Assembly: GCF_000744705.1 (NCBI RefSeq)
Contig: NZ_JQML01000001.1
Span: 4,350,017-4,414,016, forward strand
Direction: 5' to 3'
Length of the DNA: 64,000 nucleotides
Source of the DNA: Streptacidiphilus albus JL83
GTDB lineage: Bacteria > Actinomycetota > Actinomycetes > Streptomycetales > Streptomycetaceae
Part shown: piece by piece, positions 59,120 to 64,000 of the stretch
Position numbering within the stretch: position 1 is the stretch's first letter
Layout: each line of letters begins with the position of its first letter
Position numbers and translations under genes: made by a program
Notes under the pieces: model-generated
Seen by the model: the letters and a program-made list of their open reading frames with translations, nothing else
The model's database searches: none
What the model was told of the DNA's origin: nothing

Positions 59120-59896
59120 GTGAACGACCGACTGCGCTCCGCACTCGCCCAGCGCCAGGTCTCCCCCGAGGATCTTGCGGCCCTATGTGCGGTGGACCCC
59201 AAGACCGTGGGTCGGTGGTTAGCGGGTCGCGTCCCCCAGCAGCGCCATCAGTGGAACGTCGCGAACCACCTCAAGATGGACGCGACGTACCTTTGGCCAC
59301 CGCCACCCTCGACGGTCGGCGCAACGGGCGCACTCAGCGGGCCAGGCTTGGTTGCCGCATACCCTGATCGCGCCAGCGTGCCCCGGGAGGTATGGCTCTC
59401 CCTCCTGCTGGAAACAGCAGCGCAACTCGACGTCCTGGTCTTCAGCGGCACGTTCTTCGCCCAGTCGAACCCGCGAATAGCCACGATGCTCGCCCAGCGC
59501 GCAGCGGAAGGAGTACAGGTCCGACTGTGCTTCGGCGACCCGCACGGCCAGGCCGTGGCCATCAGAGGCCGGGAAGAGGGCATCGGTGACACCCTCGCGG
59601 CGAAGGTCCGCGCTTCCCTGACCTACTACCGGCCGCTGCTGGCGACGCCCGGCTGCGAGGTCCGCCTCCACGACACCACCCTGTACAACTCGCTGTTCCG
59701 CTATGACAACGACCTGCTCGTCAACCCCCACGTCTGGGGCCGCCCAGCGAGTGCCAACCCCCTGCTACACCTCCAGAAGACCGACGATAGCGGCTGGTTC
59801 GAGGGATACGCTCAGAGCTTCGAGGCGGTCTGGAACGTCGCGAGACCGTGGGCAGATGACGATGAGGAGAACACCCCGCATGGGACGCAGGACTGA
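59120..59896 (+). CDS. XRE-type HTH with PLD-like C-terminal domain
   Basis: The protein has 258 residues from the GTG at 59120. The N-terminal HTH is VSPEDLAALCAVDPKTVGRW. The rest (DVLVFSGTFFAQSNPRIATM, LAQRAAEGVQVRLCFGDPHG, then NPHVWGRPASANPLLHLQK) resembles a phospholipase D-like fold, but I do not see a full HKD pair, so it may sense rather than cut. This fusion recurs in Streptomyces ahead of Nudix genes; here the two overlap by 17 bases. Function unknown. Confidence 0.75.
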   Translation: MNDRLRSALAQRQVSPEDLAALCAVDPKTVGRWLAGRVPQQRHQWNVANHLKMDATYLWPPPPSTVGATGALSGPGLVAAYPDRASVPREVWLSLLLETAAQLDVLVFSGTFFAQSNPRIATMLAQRAAEGVQVRLCFGDPHGQAVAIRGREEGIGDTLAAKVRASLTYYRPLLATPGCEVRLHDTTLYNSLFRYDNDLLVNPHVWGRPASANPLLHLQKTDDSGWFEGYAQSFEAVWNVARPWADDDEENTPHGTQD

Positions 59897-60353
59897 GTAC
59901 TACGGCGACCCCGCCGCACCTGCGGCCAACTCCCTTGTACCCGCTAGCAACTTGCTGGTGCAGAACGCGGCCGGCGAGATCCTCCTCCAGCGCAGGCGCG
60001 ACACCGGGCAGTGGGCACTGCCCGGCGGCAAGCAGGACATCGGCGAGTCCGCCGCCGACTGCGCGGTGCGCGAGTGCGAGGAGGAGACCGGCATCAAGGC
60101 CGAAGTCACCGGTCTCTTGGGGGTCTACTCCAACCCCGCGCATATCGTCGTCTACAGCAGCAACGGCGAAGCACGCCAGCAGTTCGAGGTCGCCTACATC
60201 GGCCGTCCGATCAGCGGCACCCCCACCGTCAACGACGAGGCCGACGGTGTGCGCTGGGTGAGGCCGGATGACCTGGACGAATACGACATCCACCCGAGCA
60301 TGCGCGAGCAGATCGGCCACTACCTGAGCGGCCAGTACCCCTGCCTGGGCTGA
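59880..60353 (+). CDS. Nudix hydrolase
   Basis: The protein has 157 residues from the ATG at 59880, inside the end of the XRE gene. The Nudix box is GGKQDIGESAADCAVRECEE followed by ETG, complete. The preceding stretch LVQNAAGEILLQRRRDTGQW is typical. It would cleave a nucleoside diphosphate-linked compound; the substrate is unknown. The 3' end overlaps the opposite-strand HD gene by 34 nt. Confidence 0.88.
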   Translation: MGRRTEYYGDPAAPAANSLVPASNLLVQNAAGEILLQRRRDTGQWALPGGKQDIGESAADCAVRECEEETGIKAEVTGLLGVYSNPAHIVVYSSNGEARQQFEVAYIGRPISGTPTVNDEADGVRWVRPDDLDEYDIHPSMREQIGHYLSGQYPCLG

Positions 60354-60973
60354 CTGCCTGCGGCGGCGAGCCGCATCTCGGTGCGGGCCACCGCAGCGTC
60401 GATCTCCGGCCGGGCCCGTTGGATGAACCGGCCCACCAGCGTGTCGGCCCCGTACCGGCCGACGATCTCCGCGACCCGGTTCCGGGCACTGGTCGGCATC
60501 CCGTCGGGGGTCGTGGTCATGTCGCAGAAGATCAGGGCATCCACGAGCACTTGGTCGTCGAGCATCGGGAACTCCCGTGTCAGATGCCCGCGCAGTCCGC
60601 GTTCCTCAGCCTCCAGCAGAGCCAACGAGTGGTTGGCCACCAGCCGAACCAGCCGCTGGTCCGCGCGGTGCTCGTCACGCAGGAAACGTGCTCCGTCCAG
60701 GGGATGGAAGCCTGCCAGGGCCAGACGGGGTGCGTAGCCGACATCATGGAGCACGGCAGCCGCGACCAGCAGGCCATCGTCCGGCCCGGCGACCGCAGCC
60801 AGCAGCGCGGCCTGGCGCGCCACCCCCTGGGAGTGCGACCACCGCCTGGGCAGGGTAGCCGCCAGCTCTTGCTCGGCGATCCGCCGCGCCCACCGGGGCA
60901 AGGTCTCCGTCACGCTGTCGGCCTTCCCGTCCGGCTGCGGTTCCATGCGCTGCATGGCGGCATCCAGACGCAT
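60320..60973 (-). CDS. HD-domain phosphohydrolase
   Basis: The protein has 217 residues. The metal site is set by HSQGVARQAALLAAV and AAAVLHDVGYAPRLALAGFH, giving the H..HD..D pattern of the HD superfamily, with LVRLVANHSLALLEAEERG further on. Such enzymes act on nucleotides such as dNTPs or (p)ppGpp-like compounds. It is the last gene of an operon and shares one base with the double-Nudix gene (TGATG). Confidence 0.87.
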   Translation of the reverse strand: MRLDAAMQRMEPQPDGKADSVTETLPRWARRIAEQELAATLPRRWSHSQGVARQAALLAAVAGPDDGLLVAAAVLHDVGYAPRLALAGFHPLDGARFLRDEHRADQRLVRLVANHSLALLEAEERGLRGHLTREFPMLDDQVLVDALIFCDMTTTPDGMPTSARNRVAEIVGRYGADTLVGRFIQRARPEIDAAVARTEMRLAAAGSQPRQGYWPLR

Positions 60974-62076
60974 CAGCTCCCTCGGACGCAGCGGCCTTCG
61001 AGGAGTTCGATCGGTCCGGTCCCAGCCACACGAGCGGTCAGGCAGGCGCGCACACGGGCTGCGGACTGGGGGGCCAGCAGTTCCTCAGCCTCGGGGAGGC
61101 CGCACATCCGCCACTCGCCGAGTTCTGTCTCCTGAAGACGGATCCTGGTGAGTTCGTCAGCGGTGACGGTGCCACCGTCGAAGATGTAGGCGAGCCGCGT
61201 GGGGCGTTCGCCTGGCGGGTTCGACCAGTCCAAGGCAAGGAGCGAGCCCGGCGTGCGGTCCAAGCCGAGCTCTTCGGCGATCTCGCGCCGAGCAGCCCGC
61301 CGGGGCATCTCGATGGTCGGCTCTACCTTGCCGCCGGGCAGCAGCCAGTGGTCCGGATCCGGCCCGGCCGACCGCGCGAGGAGCACCCGGCCCTGCGCGT
61401 CGGTGAACAGCTGGCGGGCGGAGGCGATGATCCTGTGCCGGGTCGCGGCATAGGTGGCTGGCTCCATGAGGAGCTTGCCGCGCCGGCCCGAGTCGGGGAT
61501 CAGGGCTTGGGCCTGCCGCTGGCCGTCGGGCAGCTGGCGGACCTCGTCCCGGGACAGCAGTCCTGCGGTCATGCCGGTCGGCCAGCTGTCCTCCAGCTCG
61601 ACCGTCGACCCGGCGGTGCCGACGGCAAGACAGGCGGCCACGCGTCGCGACAGCCGCTCCGGCAGTGCCGCCCTGGCCTGGCCGGGACCGAGGAAGCCGT
61701 ACCCGGTGATCTCCGCTTCCTGAAGTCGGATTGCTGACAGCTGCCCGCTGGAGAGCGGGGCGGCCCAATACAGCAGTGCGGCGACAGGGGGTCGGCCACG
61801 GCGCAGCGCCCAGTCGACCCCGGCCAGGCCCGTCAGCTCGACGGTGATGCCGAGCTCCTCCCGGACTTCGCGCACTGCGGCCTGCCTCGGACTCTCTCCG
61901 TTCTCGATCCCGCCGCCGGGCAGCCCGATCGGCCGCTCCGAGTCGTAACCGAGGCGCACCAGCAGCAACCGGCCGTCTCTGGTGGGCAGCAGGACCGCAG
62001 CTGCCGCCCACAGGCCGTAGCGCCCGGTGTCGGCGGCGCCGGGTGCGCTGACCGCCGGCTCACCTGGGCGGATCAC
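60973..62076 (-). CDS. Tandem Nudix hydrolase (two Nudix domains)
   Basis: The protein has 367 residues from the GTG at 62076. Domain 1 has GGGIENGESPRQAAVREVRE followed by ELG, and domain 2 has GGKVEPTIEMPRRAARREIA followed by EELG, so both boxes look functional. Duplicated Nudix proteins of this size are unusual. The GTG overlaps the stop of a 34-residue gene (GTGA), and the 3' end overlaps the HD gene. The operon suggests nucleotide or sugar-nucleotide turnover tied to the exporter upstream. Confidence 0.88.
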   Translation of the reverse strand: MIRPGEPAVSAPGAADTGRYGLWAAAAVLLPTRDGRLLLVRLGYDSERPIGLPGGGIENGESPRQAAVREVREELGITVELTGLAGVDWALRRGRPPVAALLYWAAPLSSGQLSAIRLQEAEITGYGFLGPGQARAALPERLSRRVAACLAVGTAGSTVELEDSWPTGMTAGLLSRDEVRQLPDGQRQAQALIPDSGRRGKLLMEPATYAATRHRIIASARQLFTDAQGRVLLARSAGPDPDHWLLPGGKVEPTIEMPRRAARREIAEELGLDRTPGSLLALDWSNPPGERPTRLAYIFDGGTVTADELTRIRLQETELGEWRMCGLPEAEELLAPQSAARVRACLTARVAGTGPIELLEGRCVRGS

Positions 62077-62177
62077 AGCTGTTCCTCGGAGGAAGCGGTC
62101 TCTGCCATCGCGTGGAGATCCAGTTCCGCAACCGCAGGGCAGTAGTGGAAGGCAGCGAGCGAGTGCTTGGTGCGCAC
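62073..62177 (-). CDS. 34-residue peptide gene between exporter and Nudix genes
   Basis: The frame runs from the GTG at 62177 to the stop at 62073-62075. GGAAGGAA lies eight bases before the start, and the stop overlaps the Nudix start (GTGA), so the peptide is translationally coupled. The product (RTKHSLAAFHYCPAVAELDL, then a short acidic tail) has one Cys and no membrane helix. It is too short for common gene finders. A signalling or modified-peptide precursor is possible, given the exporter next door, but no modifying enzyme is recognised. Confidence 0.6.
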   Translation of the reverse strand: MRTKHSLAAFHYCPAVAELDLHAMAETASSEEQL

Positions 62178-62203
62178 GAAGGGGATTCCTTCCGTGTGGC
62201 TGA

Positions 62204-64000
62204 TCAGGACATGGCAGAGCTCGGGCGGCTGTCGCGGGCCTGCTGAGGTACTTCGAACTGGTACTGCCGGGCTTGGAGCAGGTAGGACTCGCGGTACTGG
62301 GTGGTTGGCTGCTGTGCCATCAGCTCCTCGTGGGTGCCCTGCTCAATCAGGCGGCCGTGGTCGAGCACATAAATGTGGTCGGCCTTGGCGGTGGCGGCCA
62401 GGCGGTGGGTGATCAGAACCACGGTTGCACCGAGGTTCGTCAGCTCGCGGATGCGCTCGAACGCCTCGACCTCCGCTCGGGCATCGAGGGCGGAGGTGGG
62501 CTCGTCCACGATCACTAGGTGCGGCAATCGGCCGCTTGGATCGCAGGTGGTGACCCGCAGGTGGGTGCGGGCGAGGGCCACCTTCTGCCACTGCCCGCCG
62601 GACAGGTTGACCCCGCCCTCGAAGCCCTTGTAGACGAGCGTGTTCCAGCCCCGCCGCAGGCCCTCAATCACACTGGTCAAGTCGGCGTAGGCGGCGGAGG
62701 CGTCGAGCTGCTCCTGGCCGATATCCTGCTCGGGCCGACCCAGCAGCAGATTGGCCAGAACAGTGAACTGCCAGCGCTGGAAGTTCTGGGCGAACAGGGC
62801 GACCGATGAGAAGAGCTGGTCGCGGTCGGCGCCGGCGATGTCGACCCCGTCCCACAAGATCCGTCCTGCATGGGGCTGGTAGACGCCGGACAGCAGGTTG
62901 ACCAGGGTGCTCTTGCCTGAGCCGTTGTCACCTACCAGCGCGACGACTGTGCCGCGCGGGATCTCCAGACTGACCTTGTCGAGCGCGGGAGTGTCGCGGC
63001 CGGTGTAGGTGAAGGAGACGTCCTCCACCCGGATGACGGCAGGACGCTGGGGCAGTTCGGTGCCGCCGGTGGGGATGGCTCGCTCTGCGCCCTCGCGGTG
63101 CAGTGCGTCCAGGTCCCTGACGAACAGGGCGTCCTCGTACAGGCTGTTCACCTGGGACACCAGGGTGCTGATGCTGCCTGATCCGCTGCGGATCGCCAGG
63201 ACCGCTGTGCCGGCCACCGCGAGCGGCATAGATCCGTCTGCCACGAGGACCCCGAGAAGCGCATACGCCCCCACCAGGGCCATGCCCGCCAGCGCCGCGG
63301 TGAGGACGTCGGTCCGGGCCTTGGCACCAGCTAGACGGGCCTGCTCGTGCGCGGCCTCGGCTGCCATGGCCTCGTAGTGCCGCAGCACGAACGGGCCCGA
63401 TGCGTGGACCCGCAGTTCTGCGGCCGACCACGGGTGCACCAGCATGTCCGCCAGGAGGGCGGCGGCCCGGGAGTGCTGCAACCACGCCCGCCGCGAGGCG
63501 TAGCGGCGCCGGGCGGTGCGCACGGCGCCCCAGCCGCGCGGCGCGCAGATCAGGAGCAGCATGGGCAGCAGCGCAGGGTGCAGGACGGACAGCACGCTAG
63601 CCACGGATATGAGGCTGAAGCTGGAGGTCAGCAGGGTGGTGGCCTGCCCTGTCAAGTGCTGGACGGAGGTCGCCCCGAACCGTGCGGAGTCCACGGCGGA
63701 CAAGAACTCCGGGTCCTCGATCGCTTCGAGTTCGGTGCGGCTGACGATCTTCAGGAAGTCGGCGGTGGCCTGCTCGAAGACGGCCGGCTCCAGGCGGCCG
63801 GTCGCCCAGGTGGAGGCGGTGGCCATCAGTGCTGACAGTCCCGCGACCACCCCGGCCAACAGGACGGCGGGCAGCGCGGTGTGCAGCGCGTGGTGAACGG
63901 TGCCAGCCGACAGCAAGGCGCGCAACGCCCGGTTGGTGGCCAGCAAGCCGACCGCCGAGGCCACGCCCCGCAGCACCTCCGCCGTCAGTAGGACGATCAG
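62204..64000 (-). CDS. ABC exporter, fused membrane and ATPase domains, N-terminus cut by window edge
   Basis: The frame is open at the right edge, giving at least 598 residues. The membrane part has about four visible spans (ALPAVLLAGVVAGLSALMAT, TDVLTAALAGMALVGAYALL). The ATPase has Walker A LVGDNGSGKSTLVNLLSG, signature NLSGGQWQKVALARTHL and Walker B LVIVDEPTSALDARAE. There is no peptidase C39 domain in view. It is the type of half-transporter used for lipids, drugs or small peptides. It is the first visible gene of the operon with the 34-residue peptide, Nudix and HD genes. Confidence 0.92.
   Translation of the reverse strand: MIVLLTAEVLRGVASAVGLLATNRALRALLSAGTVHHALHTALPAVLLAGVVAGLSALMATASTWATGRLEPAVFEQATADFLKIVSRTELEAIEDPEFLSAVDSARFGATSVQHLTGQATTLLTSSFSLISVASVLSVLHPALLPMLLLICAPRGWGAVRTARRRYASRRAWLQHSRAAALLADMLVHPWSAAELRVHASGPFVLRHYEAMAAEAAHEQARLAGAKARTDVLTAALAGMALVGAYALLGVLVADGSMPLAVAGTAVLAIRSGSGSISTLVSQVNSLYEDALFVRDLDALHREGAERAIPTGGTELPQRPAVIRVEDVSFTYTGRDTPALDKVSLEIPRGTVVALVGDNGSGKSTLVNLLSGVYQPHAGRILWDGVDIAGADRDQLFSSVALFAQNFQRWQFTVLANLLLGRPEQDIGQEQLDASAAYADLTSVIEGLRRGWNTLVYKGFEGGVNLSGGQWQKVALARTHLRVTTCDPSGRLPHLVIVDEPTSALDARAEVEAFERIRELTNLGATVVLITHRLAATAKADHIYVLDHGRLIEQGTHEELMAQQPTTQYRESYLLQARQYQFEVPQQARDSRPSSAMS

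Overview
The window comes from a high-GC actinomycete, most likely Streptomyces or a close relative such as Kitasatospora. Codon third positions are very G/C-rich, GTG and TTG starts are common, and the families are typical of that group: MmyB-like XRE regulators, DUF4253, DUF2637, Drr-type ABC exporters and twin-arginine secreted proteins. There is no rRNA, no complete tRNA, no CRISPR array and no transposase.

Left part (1-19.1 kb). A truncated AAA ATPase lies at the edge. It is followed by ordinary chromosomal-style content: regulators (MarR/GbsR-like, AraC/GlxA, XRE, two LysR), two ABC exporter operons, secreted proteins, a ketopantoate reductase and a VOC protein, with degraded scraps of a CMD gene and a RidA gene. 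Two related att-like sequences, at 554-710 and 19163-19330, bracket this block. The second holds the 3' half of a tRNA-Thr(TGU) gene, the usual scar of site-specific integration.

Defence island (19.4-32.8 kb). The minus strand carries a three-gene operon: a DEAH helicase with a DUF3883-like end, a DUF1156 adenine methyltransferase and a DUF499 ATPase. Next to it, on the plus strand, is an overlapping AAA ATPase/HNH nuclease pair of Septu (PtuAB) type, then an endonuclease VII-like HNH protein. Codon use is less G/C-biased than in the flanks, as expected for transferred defence genes.

Plasmid-like backbone (32.9-58 kb). This part has a 1,672-residue MobF relaxase-helicase, a divergent coiled-coil gene with a leaderless promoter, a DUF2637 membrane protein, two PP-loop ATPases (the second broken by a 4-nt repeat expansion), a DUF932 protein, SSB, a VbhA/Fic toxin-antitoxin pair and ParB, among many small unknown genes. 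Nearly all are on the minus strand, and strong hairpin terminators follow several genes. Five operons start from near-identical promoter-leader cassettes (TTGCCT or TTGACA, exactly 17 nt, then a TA-rich -10, then a short stem-loop at the 5' end of the RNA). Three of these cassettes sit beside a highly structured element of about 155 nt. Two of the copies belong to a perfect 330-bp direct repeat flanking the ssb operon. The cassettes and the element are the most novel features I see. No replication initiator, integrase or TraB-type translocase is visible.

Right end (58.3-64 kb). An HAD phosphatase, an XRE/PLD-like protein with a Nudix gene, and a tightly coupled minus-strand operon: ABC exporter (cut by the edge), a 34-residue peptide, a double-Nudix protein and an HD-domain protein.
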